Assembly: GCA_020310875.1 (NCBI GenBank) | Contig: CM035428.1 | Location: forward strand, 106,635,182-106,699,181 | Length of the DNA stretch: 64,000 nucleotides | Origin: Ceratopteris richardii | Taxonomy: Eukaryota > Streptophyta > Polypodiopsida > Polypodiales > Pteridaceae | Direction: 5' to 3' | Part shown: piece by piece, positions 46,084 through 57,339 of the stretch | Numbering within the stretch: the stretch's first letter is position 1 | Layout of the letters: each line of letters starts with the position of its first letter | Translations under genes and position numbers: made by a program | The notes under the pieces: model-generated | The model's input: only the letters and a program-made list of their open reading frames with translations | Databases searched by the model: none | Told to the model about the DNA's origin: nothing

Positions 46084-46895
46084 ATGCTCGGCTTTTCATC
46101 TGGTCATCCTACCTCAAATCTCTTAGGGGTGACAACGCTCCAGCTGTTGGTTAATGAGAGGTTGCTGCTACAGAATCCTGAGTGGAGATCTTCTTGTGTT
46201 GTCGTTGTCTCTGCTAGCGAAGGGATTTGTTGCCTATTACACATTTGGAACAAAGGCGTACTCAACAATAGGGCTATGAAACAAAACTTTTTTGGAGTAT
46301 CAACTATGGATTCTTTTGTTGAATAAGAACGTAAAGCAAGAATCTGCTGATTCTCCCATATCAGTCCTAGAAGATGATATGTCTGAGAGAAGTGATGCCC
46401 CTTTGATAACTTAAGAAAGGTTGGAAGAAGAAAAAAGTATTGGAACAGACTTGAGTAGAGGGAGATGGGATTTGTGAAGTGCAGGACATATTACACCTTC
46501 TCTACTTCACATGTAAAAATACTGAGCTGCTTGGATCTTCAGCAGATTCGGATCCTGCTCATACTATATGCGCCAGATTGAGAAGTGTAAACAATATGAT
46601 GGATTCGTCTAGGGGAGATGTTGAGACGGCAGTGATGCGTCCTTGTAAGAAGAAAGCAAAACATTTCCAGCAATATGCAAGAACTCTTAGTTTCCATGGA
46701 TTTTGTGAGCCCTTTGTGGTTTGGACAGAAGGGTCTACTATATGCTATCATTTTTTGTTTGGAGCAGTTCTTTATGTTGCTTTGTGTACTTCACCCGTTG
46801 TGATATTTGTCCTTGTAATATGCATGATTAACGCAATCTTTGCAACCAAGGATAAAGGCCTTTCAACGATGAGCCAAATTTCATATGCCATTTGA
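46084..46895 (+). pseudogene. Unrecognised broken coding stretch
   Basis: Consecutive frames of ordinary composition: 46084-46326 (NERLLLQNPEWRSSCVVVVS) and 46479-46895, which has a hydrophobic pair of segments (FLFGAVLYVALC, VVIFVLVICMINAIF) like a membrane anchor. No family recognised. May be a decayed host gene piece. Confidence 0.3.
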
Positions 46896-46969
46896 GATGA
46901 TGCTGAGGGTTTTTTTTCATACACATTATTGATGGGGGAAGTATCTCAACCCCTAAGCAACGACGAAGC

Positions 46970-47933
46970 GTGAATGACCTCCACAGGTATCCTTTTGACC
47001 TCTGCACACCAAAAATGCTCTTACTCAGAGCTTATGCAGAGAACTCCAGTGAGCTTTTGTAGACCTGTAGTAGACACCAAGAGCTTTCCAACAAAACAAA
47101 TTTCACTTCAAATGGATGCTTACACAAGGAGAAACAATGTCTACAACATGAGCTAGTTGAATGCTCACAACTGCCACTCAAGCAGATACCTCACTTCACT
47201 CCAGCAAGTTTTTCTCAGACATTATACAGAGAATGAATCTCAAAATTGGGTCAACTTTAGAGGACTCTAATAGCTACCCAATGACACCAAAATCATAGCA
47301 AATGGATACATAGAGAAGGAGAACCAGCCCTTACAACAGAGAGCAAAATATTTCCAACAGAGCCTACACACCAAGAGAGATATCAATCACACAACTTCAG
47401 TAAAATGAATGTTGCTCTGAGATTACTCAGAGAATGATCCAGAGACTTTGTGAGCATAAAATAGACTCTAATAGCTATCCAATGAGACAAGAATTACATC
47501 AAATGGATACAATATGAGGGAGAACCAATGCTAACAACTCAGGGGTAGAGAGTTGCAACACTGCCTGCGCACACACATAGATATGCCTACTAAAAGAAAA
47601 CAAACAAGCAAGCAAGGGGCTAGTTTAAGCAAGGGGCTTGCTTATCACAACTCCAGCACTTAGTGCTCACTTTACATGAGCTAAAACTCCAAGAAGATGG
47701 GCCAAAAGAAGTCGGGATACATGCTCCTTTTATAGTGAGAAGTGTGCCCCTAAAATCTAGGAACTACCTTTCCAAATCAGCCTCCTAACTTGGAGGACTT
47801 AGTTGAGATGACTTGGGGAGTGGTTGAGTGAATTTTCTTGATGGAATCTTGTGGCTTTTTGCTTCCTTTGATTGCTCCACATGTCCATAAAAGATTCCCC
47901 ACGAATTTGTAGCTTGAAGCTTGACTTTTAACA
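46970..47933 (-). repeat. Copia-4 3' LTR, outer border approximate
   Basis: Starts TGTTAAAAGTCAAGC on the minus strand and has a TATA box CACTATAAAAGGAGC at about 47728-47742. Inside are two diverged copies of a roughly 200-bp unit (about 47225-47345 and 47425-47545, sharing CTCTAATAGCTA(C/T)CCAATGA). The 46970 border is a guess because no 5' LTR exists to compare. Confidence 0.6.
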
Positions 47934-47961
47934 CTCCCCCTCAAGCTTCAATTCTTCGTCC

Positions 47962-48495
47962 TCATCCAAGCTCCTTCATGTTGATGCATTGCTTGAATTT
48001 TGAAATCTTCATCCCATCCAAAGCCTTTGTAAACATGTCTGCAACTTGGTCCTTGGTACCAATATGATGTACTGAAACTTCCTTGGATATCACCTTTTCC
48101 CTTATGAAGTGATAGTGCACTTCAATATGCTTGGTTCTAGCATGATAGACAGGATTCGATGCTAGTTGAATGCTACTCATGTTGTCACAAAAAATTGAAT
48201 ATGTGTCAACCTGCAAATTAAGCTCCATAAATAACTTCTTGATCCACATTAGCTCACATGTGACTTGAGCCAAAGCTCTATACTCAGCCTCCGTGGAAGA
48301 TAATGCCACTGTGGGTTGCTTCTTTGAAATCCATGAGATGATCTTGCTACCTAGCATGACTAGGTAACCACTTGTACTTCTTCTATCCTCCTTCGAACCG
48401 GCCCAATCGGCATCATAATAAGCTTTGACCTGCATATCATCATCAAATGAATAGAACAATCCTTCATTTATAGTGGCCTTGAGATATCGTAACAT
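47962..48495 (-). CDS. pol: Copia-4 RNase H
   Basis: YYDADWAGSKEDRRSTSGYL (first catalytic Asp region), SSTEAEYRALAQ, FCDNMSSIQLASNPVYHART, KHIEVHYHFIREKV and DQVADMFTKAL. All expected Copia RNase H motifs are present, and the frame stops just before the polypurine tract. Confidence 0.92.
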   Translation of the reverse strand: MLRYLKATINEGLFYSFDDDMQVKAYYDADWAGSKEDRRSTSGYLVMLGSKIISWISKKQPTVALSSTEAEYRALAQVTCELMWIKKLFMELNLQVDTYSIFCDNMSSIQLASNPVYHARTKHIEVHYHFIREKVISKEVSVHHIGTKDQVADMFTKALDGMKISKFKQCINMKELG

Positions 48496-48507
48496 TCTTC
48501 TTGCAGC

Positions 48508-49209
48508 TTACAAGTGTCTAGTCCTTGGACTATGCATAAATTGTGATAACACTCCAACTCCATATGCTATGTCGGGCCTAGATATTGTGGAATAATTGAA
48601 AGATCCTACAATAGATCGATACAAGGTTACATCCTCTAATGGCTCTCCATCAATGGAGCTTAGCTTTACATTAACTTCCATGGGATTTGAAATAGGCTTG
48701 CAATATAGCATCCCAAACCTCTCAAGTAGGTCTAGAATATACTTCCTTTGTATGAGCATAATACCTTCTTCTTTGTATACAACTTCAATGCCAAGAAAAT
48801 ACCTAAGATCTCCAAGATCAGAGATCCTAAACTCCTTTCCAAGCTTTGCCTTGATCTCCTCAATGCCCTTTGTATCATTACCTGTAATGATAAGATCATC
48901 TACATACACGCACATGTAGACTACAAGTTCTCCTCTTTGTTTGATGAAGAGAGATGGATCCGCCTTGCATTGATTGTAACCACATTTGATCAAATAGTCC
49001 ACCAATCTTTGGTTCCAAGCCCTTGGAGCTTGCTTTAGGCCATAAAGTGCCTTCTTCAACCTACAAACATGATGTGGAAACTCTTTATGAACAAAACCTA
49101 GTGGTTGCTCCATGCTCCATGTATACCTCTTCTTCCAAGTCTCCATTGAGAAAGGCATTCTTGATATCCAATTGGAAAAGCTTCCATCCTTTGCTAGCAG
49201 CCATTGCAA
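48508..49209 (-). CDS. pol: Copia-4 reverse transcriptase, main part
   Basis: Picks up after the frameshift: [51 protein letters not shown] (intact YVDD), FRISDLGDLRYFLGIEV and ISRPDIAYGVGVLSQFMH. Ends at a stop before the RNase H. Confidence 0.92.
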   Translation of the reverse strand: MQWLLAKDGSFSNWISRMPFSMETWKKRYTWSMEQPLGFVHKEFPHHVCRLKKALYGLKQAPRAWNQRLVDYLIKCGYNQCKADPSLFIKQRGELVVYMCVYVDDLIITGNDTKGIEEIKAKLGKEFRISDLGDLRYFLGIEVVYKEEGIMLIQRKYILDLLERFGMLYCKPISNPMEVNVKLSSIDGEPLEDVTLYRSIVGSFNYSTISRPDIAYGVGVLSQFMHSPRTRHL

Positions 49210-51019
49210 TGAGTGTCCTAATGGTGCTCATCTTTGCCACGGGGCTGAATGTCTCTTCAAAGTCCACTCCATAGGTTTGTGCAAAACCCTTGGCCACCAA
49301 TCTTGCTTTGAACCTAGAAATAGATCCATCTGAATTCCTCTTTGCTTTATACACCCACTTATTACCTATTACCTTCATGTTATCCTTCTTGGGCACTAGA
49401 GTCCATGTTTGATTCTCCTCAAGTGCGTCGATCTCTTCTTGCATTGCCTCTTTCCATTCGGTGTACCTGCTTGCATCTTCATAGCAATCGGGCTCATGAT
49501 CTTCTACTACTTTGTTCATATATGCATAATGTGTTGCCATGTATGAATCATAAGTAAACCTTTGAGTTGGATACTTAACTCTAGAAGACTTCCTTTCTTC
49601 ACCTTTTGGAGGAATAAACCTCCTTTGCCTTGGGAACTTGATCTCTTTCTTTGACGTGGCTTCTTTCTCCATCATGTGTCCTTCATCATCTTCAACTTCA
49701 TTACCTTCTTCATCCAACTCCACCAATGTTGCTTTGCCTTTGTTGATTGATTGTGCTTCATAGCTTGATGAAGATCTCCCCCTCCATGGTGAGTTCATGC
49801 TTGAACTATCTTCATTGATGGAACACCTTGGGCCGCTTAGCTCTAGGTTGATTTGGTCTTCATCATGTCCATGCTTTTCTTCTTCATAGTCCTGCATACA
49901 ATCATACTTCTTATACCAAGGGAGTAGCTCATCAAATGCTACATCCTTTGATATCCTCAAGTCCTTTGTGTTTGGGTTGAAGCACCTGTAACCTTTATGA
50001 TCATTTGAATATCCTAGAAACACACACTTTTCTGCCTTTGGTTGTAGCTTGTGCCTCAATTCACTTGGCACATGTACATAACAAGTACATCCAAATATCT
50101 TCAAGTGGGAAAGATCAGGTTTCTTACCATAATAGGCTTGATATGGTGTCAAGCAACGGATCCCTGAGGTAGGAGCCCTATTCATAAGATACACAGCGGT
50201 ATTTGCTGCATCACTCCAAAACATGTTAGGTACATTCATCTCATTAAGCATTGCTCTAGCGATCTCGGCAATGTATCTATTCTTTCTCTCTGCTACTCCA
50301 TTTTGTTGGGGTGTGTACCTGCATGTTACTTGCCTCTTGATGCCTTGATCCATTAAAAAATCAGAAAACTCATTGGAGAAATATTCTCCCCCTCCATCGG
50401 ACCTTAGCTTCTTGATATATGTACCTGTTTCCTTCTCTACCATTGCCTTGAATGCTTTGAAACATGTAAACACATCTGATTTGTTTTTTATGAAATAAAC
50501 CCAAAACATCCTTGTGCAATCATCTATAAAAGTGACAAAGTACTTGTTACCTCCAATGGATTGCTCTTTGGTTGGCCCCCACACATCTGTATGTATCAAC
50601 TCCAATGGATGTTGGCTTATGTAGCCACTCTTCTTGAATGGAAGTCTCGCTTGCTTCCCTAGTTGACAAGATTCACATAAATGCTTCATACCTTGTCCTT
50701 GGAAGTTGGGAAGACCTTCAACCAGCCTCTTGAATTGCATTTCCTTCATTCTTTGTATGTTGATGTGACCTATCCTCTTGTGCCACAAGTCCAACTCCGA
50801 AATCCTCTTGTTTCCATATGTGAAGTAGACATGTTGAGTGGAATGAGAATTTACCTCCAAAGTGAAGAGTCTCCCTTGCTTCTTTCCTCTTGCTATGACC
50901 TTGTAACCTTGCTTAGGGTTCTCCACAAAGCATCCACCTTTGTTGAACCTTACTTGATAGCCTCTTTCAACCATTTGCCCAACGGACACCAAGTTCTTTG
51001 TGATAGTATGTACATGCAA
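49085..51019 (-). CDS. pol: Copia-4 GAG-pre-integrase, integrase and RT start
   Basis: An open frame of 644 codons. LDLWHKRIGHINIQRMKEMQ is the zinc-binding GAG-pre-integrase domain. In the integrase core the catalytic acids are all present: HTDVWGP, KLRSDGGGEYFSNEF and QQNGVAERKN. RT begins with WKEAMQEEIDALEENQTWTL, GNKWVYKAKRNSDGSISRFK and LFQLDIKNAFLNGDLEEEVY. It then shifts frame into nonsense. The frame upstream to about 51105 (CLKDVLHVHTITKNLVSVGQ) is the end of the protease region. Confidence 0.92.
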   Translation of the reverse strand: MHVHTITKNLVSVGQMVERGYQVRFNKGGCFVENPKQGYKVIARGKKQGRLFTLEVNSHSTQHVYFTYGNKRISELDLWHKRIGHINIQRMKEMQFKRLVEGLPNFQGQGMKHLCESCQLGKQARLPFKKSGYISQHPLELIHTDVWGPTKEQSIGGNKYFVTFIDDCTRMFWVYFIKNKSDVFTCFKAFKAMVEKETGTYIKKLRSDGGGEYFSNEFSDFLMDQGIKRQVTCRYTPQQNGVAERKNRYIAEIARAMLNEMNVPNMFWSDAANTAVYLMNRAPTSGIRCLTPYQAYYGKKPDLSHLKIFGCTCYVHVPSELRHKLQPKAEKCVFLGYSNDHKGYRCFNPNTKDLRISKDVAFDELLPWYKKYDCMQDYEEEKHGHDEDQINLELSGPRCSINEDSSSMNSPWRGRSSSSYEAQSINKGKATLVELDEEGNEVEDDEGHMMEKEATSKKEIKFPRQRRFIPPKGEERKSSRVKYPTQRFTYDSYMATHYAYMNKVVEDHEPDCYEDASRYTEWKEAMQEEIDALEENQTWTLVPKKDNMKVIGNKWVYKAKRNSDGSISRFKARLVAKGFAQTYGVDFEETFSPVAKMSTIRTLIAMAASKGWKLFQLDIKNAFLNGDLEEEVYMEHGATTRFCS

Positions 51020-51105
51020 GACATCCTTGAGACATCTTCCTTCCTCTCTATAAAAGTAACACCTCCCCTCCTCAATGGGGGGCTGCTCGATTATGGAAGA
51101 ACAGT

Positions 51106-53640
51106 GTGGTTAGCTTGTTAATCAATTATTCTGAAGAGAGAGTAAAGCATCAGAGTGAGTGTGAGGTTTCTGTAAGACTGGAGCAGATGAGAGCCAGCAG
51201 TAATTCAGGAAAGAGGGCTTTTGTAGCCCTCCATCAGAGAGGTAAACATCGGGGAGGGAGTCTGTCCTTCTCAGGGAAAAGCAGTCTGAAGGAGTATCAT
51301 ATCTGAGGAAGAGGAGGGGTGAGTTCCCTTCGTCGTAAAAAGTTGGAGGTGTGTAGTCGAGAGCAGGAAATACTATTTTTTTGATGCGTTAGTTTGCGCA
51401 AAGCAGAAGAGGGGGTGAAATACTCAGAATCAGGCGTTGCAGTTGCTTCCATTTTTTGGAACTTCGAGGGGATGAGAGAGAGCATCACAAAACGGTGACG
51501 AGAGGAGTGAGAGAATATTAAGCAAATATTGAAGGAAGGGAAGTGCACAATCTGTGGAAAGGCAGAGCTTGGTTGTCCTGGGGGGGTTCTATTTTTTGAA
51601 GGAGAACATTTAGTATGTGAAGAAGACAATGGAGATAACAACCACGAAAGAGAAAGGACCCTTATGAACAAAGGCATCGTGGATATTCACCCCACTTGAT
51701 CACATCCGGCAATTATAGTCCTGGAGATTTCGCATTTCGTATGTGCAGGTTCTAATGATTTCACTCACATTAACTTCCTGAATTCTGTTGTTGTATTATC
51801 TTATTGTGTGGGCATACATAATTAAGATCAGTGTCATTACTTTCTGCATTGGGGGAAATAGCTTGAAACGAAGCATTGATGCGTGCATACTTTTCAACGA
51901 CTTCTAGTGCATATATATTATCTTACCCTCTTTTACGTGAGTGTCCAAGGATAAAAAGGCCATGCTGCTTGCCTGTTCAAAGTACTTCATAACTTATGTG
52001 GAAAAATGTTTTTTATCTTTTCCTCCCGTAGTAACATGGACTGTGTTAACTCTGAAGAGCAAAGTGCAGAGGAGAAGATTAATGTCACTGTGTGGTTATT
52101 CATGCAGTTGTGTATGTATGTGACAGAGTAATCTGAATGATTGGAAGGGGGAAAGAGAAGAGGTTGCAACGTTAATATCATAACAGGTGAAGTTGTATGT
52201 CTGGGGAGGTAACCCGGGTGAGCGAGCAAGGAGGGAAGTTTGAACTGAGCCTATAAATTAGGAGTGTAAATGGGAATGTGTGCTTGGAAATTTTTGCTTG
52301 TACGCATGCAGAGGGGGACATAGAGGGGGTAGGTAGAATCCTTAGAGGAGTGTAAAGAAGATGTTTGCGATAATAGAAAAAAAAAAGGGCACCAGATAGG
52401 AACAATTGAAGCACAATAGCAAAAAAGAAGAGAAATTAAATTTTGCTACCAAAAGAAGAGGGAACTATCGATATTGAAGAGGGGGGAATTAGAAGGAAAT
52501 TTTGTGTGAATACGCAAGGGATTATGAGGTGAAGTGTGAATGTAGGTGTATGTGTCTGGTATGTCGGATTTTGCTGGCACGAGTTGGTAAAAATGTGTGT
52601 TTGTAAGCTATGTGAATGTGATGACAAGGTGTGTGTGTGTGCTGGTAGGTTTGTGTTGGATTAAATGTGCATGTGTGTGGCAATGTATGTGAGCGTAGGC
52701 AGGTGCGTAAATACGAGTGTTTTCATAAAGGTGTGTTTTCATAAGGGTGTAGTGGTTGTATGTACATTCGAGTGTTTGTCTATGTACATATGCAAGTATG
52801 TGTGTCTGATGGTGGAAGTACGTGAGTGTCTAAACTTGAGGTTGTGCATAGTTGAATATTAGCGTGTGTGTATGCAGGTGTGCATTTATGAAAAGTGTAT
52901 TTTCGTGAGCATATGATTGTGTGGGTGTGCATTTGAATCAAAGAAGAAGCTCAGCAAGAAGCTAGGGAAAGAATCTTGAAAATCAAAGAAAAGATGAGAC
53001 GGTCCTGACTCCACTTTTCACTGTTAATACTGTATAGCTCACACTTTTTTTGTTTATTTTATTTATTTTAGTTTTGCGCGTTCATTTACATGTTATGAAT
53101 AAGTGTACATATATGTGTCCAAGCAGCCAAAGGGGATTTCCAGCTTATGCTCTGTAATGTTGAGAAGACATGCACATCAATTTGAGAAATCCTAAGTGCT
53201 CTTGCACAAAATTACACACACAAACACTCACTAAAGGATTCTAACCACAAGGAGGCCATTTTTTACACATGAACTCCATGCAGTAGACCCACCACTGGTG
53301 CGAAAACCAACCTTCAATCTACGTTCTCAATATTACAAAGAATTAGGGGGGGAGGAGAACAAAACAAAAGCAAGAGAGAAAAATAGAAGCAATGTACAGA
53401 GAAAAAGTTGTTTCACCTTGCCAAAAACAAGACAGTTTAATTGTTGTTTGAAAATAAGACATAGATAGGCACTAAAGGCTCATAATAGGAATATGAAGTT
53501 TGTTTTTCTTTTTAGAAAGAAAAGGGATGCAAAATTTTCTTCATTTTTTAAGAGTGCTATTTTGAGAAATTTTAATTTTAGAAATAGCAAGCCTTCACTG
53601 TAATGTGAGGGAAAGTCTATCTATATAATAAATAAGAAGT
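51106..53640. other. No supported gene; TG-rich on plus strand
   Basis: No transposon or host protein motif. From about 52500 to 52930 it is TG-rich in the same style as 41340-42000. CA and GT-type short repeats occur; nothing else is recognised. Confidence 0.35.
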
Positions 53641-54465
53641 GGTCTAAGATCATGAGGCTTTTGCTGTGTCCCTTTATTATTTCATTCTTTGTGATGTTTT
53701 TCCCCAGTCGTGAATTGAGAGATCCAATGGAAGATCTGTAAGATTATGAAGGATCTAATCCGATTCAAGCTTTTGACTATGATAGATGGCTCAAGAAATG
53801 CTAAAAAACGTGGCCGTATCTCAATCCAGGGGACAGTGGTTCCTTGATGTAGGGAAGACTCATGAGAGAGCTAAGAAAAACCTAACAAGAATGGCCAGAT
53901 ATGTATATATGCTGAAGTTCGAGGGATTCAAATTTAACATGGTCACCCTCGATATGGCAAAATTACACAAGCACGAGGACATTAAAGAGATTTGGAAGGA
54001 CATTGGGATCCAATGATTCCTAGATTTGGATCTCATTATGATAGGTATCCTAAGATACATCACATCTATGGAAACCATGGACAAGCACACCTGGAGGGAG
54101 AATGACCAGACATAGTACTTCATATGTAAGGTGCCAGATTTCACAGGGCCAATGAAGACCATCAAGATCAATCAAACCTAATCAAGGATGCTTTGAAGTT
54201 TGAAGATGGAAAGAATTACAACATTAATGATATTAGGAAGGGTATGGACCAGTACAAAGAGATTAAGAAATTCCCAGATTTTGATTCAGAAGTGCTCAAT
54301 ATGGCGATAAGATTATTCCATCAACACTTTTGCTCGATTCAGATGACCAGGTATACAATGCCACACAGAGTAGTGACCCTGACCTTTATGAAACGAGGTG
54401 GTCCAGATAGGATGGACTTGTCAGGCTATGTCTTGAAGTACTTCTATGAGGCAGCCATGCATTAG
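53640..54465 (+). pseudogene. Large element, first ORF region, unknown family
   Basis: Broken frames with KNLTRMARYVYMLKFEGFKF, NINDIRKGMDQYKEIKKFPD and MALRLFHQHF-like text (MAIRLFHQHFCSIQMTRYTM). The composition is that of a structured protein, but I recognise no family. Probably a Gag-like or accessory ORF of the 28.7-kb element. Confidence 0.4.
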
Positions 54466-54809
54466 AAAGAGAAGAAATTTCTGGGAGGAGGGCAAGCTCT
54501 AACAAGAATCCTGTACACAGCCTTGGATGAAGATGAGGATATGGAACTGATGCTTAGCAGAAGACAAATGGAGGATCTAGTGAACATAAAACAAGTGTCT
54601 ACCCCTAAGATGACATGAAAGAGAGCAAGGAGTTGGAGTAATCATCAAAACCCACCACTCAACAAACAGCAGGAAAATCCATGAGAAGAGTGTAGGAAGT
54701 GGTAGGAGTCACCTAGCCTGTCAGGAAGAAATTAAGGATGTCTGAGAGAGTGAAAAGTCAAACCCCACAAGAGGAAGAGTAGGATGTGTAGGAAAGCAAA
54801 ACAGATTAT

Positions 54810-55289
54810 GTGATAATTAGGGTAAAGGAAGACCCTAGGAAATTAGTAGTCGAGACAGTGGAACCCACTTGGGAAGAAGTAGTGGCGGATCAAAGAGAAG
54901 TCCAAGAGGATCCAGCCCCTTGTCCACCTACGACAAAAAAGAAAAAACTATATACATACTTCTTACAAGGCTACGAGGACACAAGGTTGGCCTATGAAAA
55001 GCAATATCAAAAAATGTTGGATGATTTCTCGGATAAGGCAACTCACTGGACACAAGAGGAGTTGGAAGCATATGAAAAAGCTCATGAGAGCCTCTTGGAC
55101 TCAAAAATTGAAGCAACCTTTGTCAAAAGGGAGAAAATGTTAAGGAGGATCTTTGAACAGCTGAGCTTAGTAAAAGATAAGAGGAAATTAGTACCTCCCA
55201 AGAAGGTAAAAGTGGTACCCCCCACTAAAAGTAAAGAGGTAATAGCTGAGACAAGAGAAGACATCATACAACAACTAATTGAAAATAGC
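54810..55289 (+). CDS. Large element, E/K-rich ORF, part before the Copia-5 insertion
   Basis: 160 open codons with charged helices (LYTYFLQGYEDTRLAYEKQY, WTQEELEAYEKAHESLLDSK) and a basic/Pro patch PPKKVKVVPPTKSKEV. The frame ends only because Copia-5 inserted at 55290; the same frame continues just after the target duplication at 59255. No family recognised. Confidence 0.5.
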
Positions 55290-55478
55290 TGAAGGGCTTT
55301 GGTGTGCAGAACAAGAGGAAGAAGGAGGAGATGGAGCGAGAGAGAAGAGAGGAGTGATGCGCGGATATGCGTGGGAGCCTCGAAACCCACATAATGAACT
55401 CTCTTGAGGCAATGCTCTATATATGATGTATATATATGAATATGGGGGTAAGGTCACATGACCCTTACATCCCCAACA
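55290..55478 (-). repeat. Copia-5 3' LTR
   Basis: On the minus strand it starts TGTTGGGGATGTAAGGGTCA and ends AAGCCCTTCA. Identical to the 5' copy. Contains the TATA-like TATATATACATC. Confidence 0.95.
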
Positions 55479-55586
55479 ATCTCCCGTTTAAGGGTCAATG
55501 TGACCATAAGTGGAAAAATATACAAAGAATGATGTAGGACTATACAATAATGTACAGGAAGAGTCCGGATCTCTACCCATACCAGA

Positions 55587-56978
55587 TCAGCCTACACCAA
55601 CTGCCTCAAACAAGGTGTATCCATGCACCTCAAACTGCTCTAGACTCATATCGATAAGAGTCGAGCTCACATCTGACTGATGCAAGAACTGACAAAGTTC
55701 TTGCAAAGCTCCCACTCGCTCTATGCCTATGTCAATCATCGAACGACTGACAACTCCAAGTGCAAATGCTCCAATAGCAACTGCAATGTCTGGTCTCGAG
55801 CATAACAACTCGTACATCAGACTCCCGAATGCTGACGAAACATGTGCTATTATGGCTAACCTAAGTATGTCAGCCATGCTTGTATCCGAGGCATCCAAAG
55901 CACCATCGTCAAGACCAACATGTCCTGACATATCTATGTCAACATCTGGCATGAGCGAATCCAAGAATGACTGCATGATCGCTGACTCATCAACATCTAA
56001 ATCACTCATCCTCTCAACCAAAAATGTATCTAATTGTGCATCTTGAGAGCTACTATGCTCTACCATACACTGTGTACCATGAGAGCAATCCTGCTCTACC
56101 ACACCAAGTGTATGGTCATGCTCTACATGAGCTAACTGCACAACATCAACACCAAGGTCAAACTGATTATCACACTCTAACTGAGTATCATCACAATGCT
56201 CTACATGAGCATCCACATCATGCTCTAAAGCATCCAACTGATCATCCAAAATATGCTCCAAATGAGCATCCACATGATCAACAAAACCATGCTCCATAGA
56301 AGCATCATGAGCATCCAAAACATGCTCTACATGTGCATCCATCTGAGCATCAGAATCATGCCATACATGTGCATCAAGAATGTCCATAGACCTATCTATA
56401 GGTAGACAAAATGAGACATGACGAGTCTCACATCGCACATAAGGCTGAACTCCCACTGAGACGAGCCTGTCTCTCACATGAAGTACGTGCAGTGGATACA
56501 TGTGCCCAATCCTGGCACCTCTAACAAGCATAAGCTGTCCCAACTGCAACTGAAAATGATGCTCACCAAGGAATGCATAGCATCTGCTCTCCTGTAACTG
56601 GCTAACTGAAATCAAGCTCATAGGGAATGAAGGCACATAACGTACATGTCTGAGTATAAGTGATGCTCCACTAGGTAGCATAAGGCATACATCTCCTGCA
56701 CCCTCAATGTCATATATCGTACCATCAGGCAACTGCACACATCCACGAGTCTCACCTGAGAATCGACAAAACCACTCACGATGTGGTGTAATATGAAATC
56801 TGGCTAATGCATCAAGCAACCAATCCATATGTGTGCTATTCAATGAACAAGAGGAATCCTGAGATGAACCATAGGAGAAAGTGATATCACCATCACTGGC
56901 ATAATTAACTGCCATAGACTCTCCTGAAATCACTAACTGATCTGCATCACGTGCATATCTCTGACGTCGTCGTCGCAT
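55587..56978 (-). CDS. Copia-5 fused ORF: protease remnant, D/H/E repeats, RT remnant
   Basis: 463 uninterrupted codons. Residues 50-130 match the Copia protease and pre-integrase segment (MDWLLDALARFHITPHREWF, VRYVPSFPMSLISVSQLQ), but the active-site DSG reads DAL. Residues 199-335 are Asp/His/Glu-rich with recurrent DAHVEH. Residues 376-415 match the RT end (FGSLMYELLCSRPDIAVAIG, VVSRSM) and 449-455 the VHGYT block at the RNase H start. Integrase and RT catalytic parts are gone, with the frame kept. The repeat domain could bind metal; that is inference. Confidence 0.85.
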   Translation of the reverse strand: MRRRRQRYARDADQLVISGESMAVNYASDGDITFSYGSSQDSSCSLNSTHMDWLLDALARFHITPHREWFCRFSGETRGCVQLPDGTIYDIEGAGDVCLMLPSGASLILRHVRYVPSFPMSLISVSQLQESRCYAFLGEHHFQLQLGQLMLVRGARIGHMYPLHVLHVRDRLVSVGVQPYVRCETRHVSFCLPIDRSMDILDAHVWHDSDAQMDAHVEHVLDAHDASMEHGFVDHVDAHLEHILDDQLDALEHDVDAHVEHCDDTQLECDNQFDLGVDVVQLAHVEHDHTLGVVEQDCSHGTQCMVEHSSSQDAQLDTFLVERMSDLDVDESAIMQSFLDSLMPDVDIDMSGHVGLDDGALDASDTSMADILRLAIIAHVSSAFGSLMYELLCSRPDIAVAIGAFALGVVSRSMIDIGIERVGALQELCQFLHQSDVSSTLIDMSLEQFEVHGYTLFEAVGVG

Positions 56979-57023
56979 CCGCCTGAAGCAACGTCGTCGA
57001 ATATGGCCCTCATGACCACAGTG

Positions 57024-57335
57024 TCAACATCGAAGTCGTCGATGTGATCTATGTCTCACATGAGTCAATGGACTCGCATACATATCATGTAGTCTCTGCC
57101 ATAATGCACTACTCGTCTCCTCATACATAATAGACTCATATATAGAATCCACAAGCTGTAATCGGATAGTGGAGCTGGCCAATGCATCCATATCCATCCA
57201 TACATGATTGGGCATGTCACGAGGCCTCTGTGCATCTCTATGCACATACATGTGTAACCCTGCACGAACCAATGTATGCCACATCTGAGCTTTCCATCTT
57301 GGAAAGTCAGTACCATCAAATCGAGAAGATACCAT
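57024..57335 (-). CDS. gag: Copia-5 Gag (UBN2-type)
   Basis: SSRFDGTDFPRWKAQMWHTL is the conserved start of Copia Gag; MDALASSTIRLQLVDSIYES and ALWQRLHDMYASPL follow. The frame ends with a TGA inside the zinc knuckle (C-stop-HCGHEGHIRRRC). The TGA sits where Trp or Tyr is usual, and the frame then continues into the fused ORF. Confidence 0.88.
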   Translation of the reverse strand: MVSSRFDGTDFPRWKAQMWHTLVRAGLHMYVHRDAQRPRDMPNHVWMDMDALASSTIRLQLVDSIYESIMYEETSSALWQRLHDMYASPLTHVRHRSHRRLRC

Positions 57336-57339
57336 GCTG

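Larger units (their letters stand above)
46970..51105 (-). mobile_element. Copia-4, 5'-truncated Copia with nearly intact pol
   Basis: Minus strand: integrase and RT (51105-48508), RNase H (48495-47962), polypurine TTGAGGGGGAG, then a 3' LTR beginning TGTTAAAAGTC at 47933. Gag, most of the protease and the 5' LTR are missing. Only one frameshift (about 49110-49140) and one stop (about 48500) break pol, so it is younger than Copia-1 to -3 and of a different family. Confidence 0.9.

Noticed and set aside
56024..56299. Plus-strand ORF rich in His
   Set aside because: Antisense of the DAHVEH repeat domain in the Copia-5 ORF.
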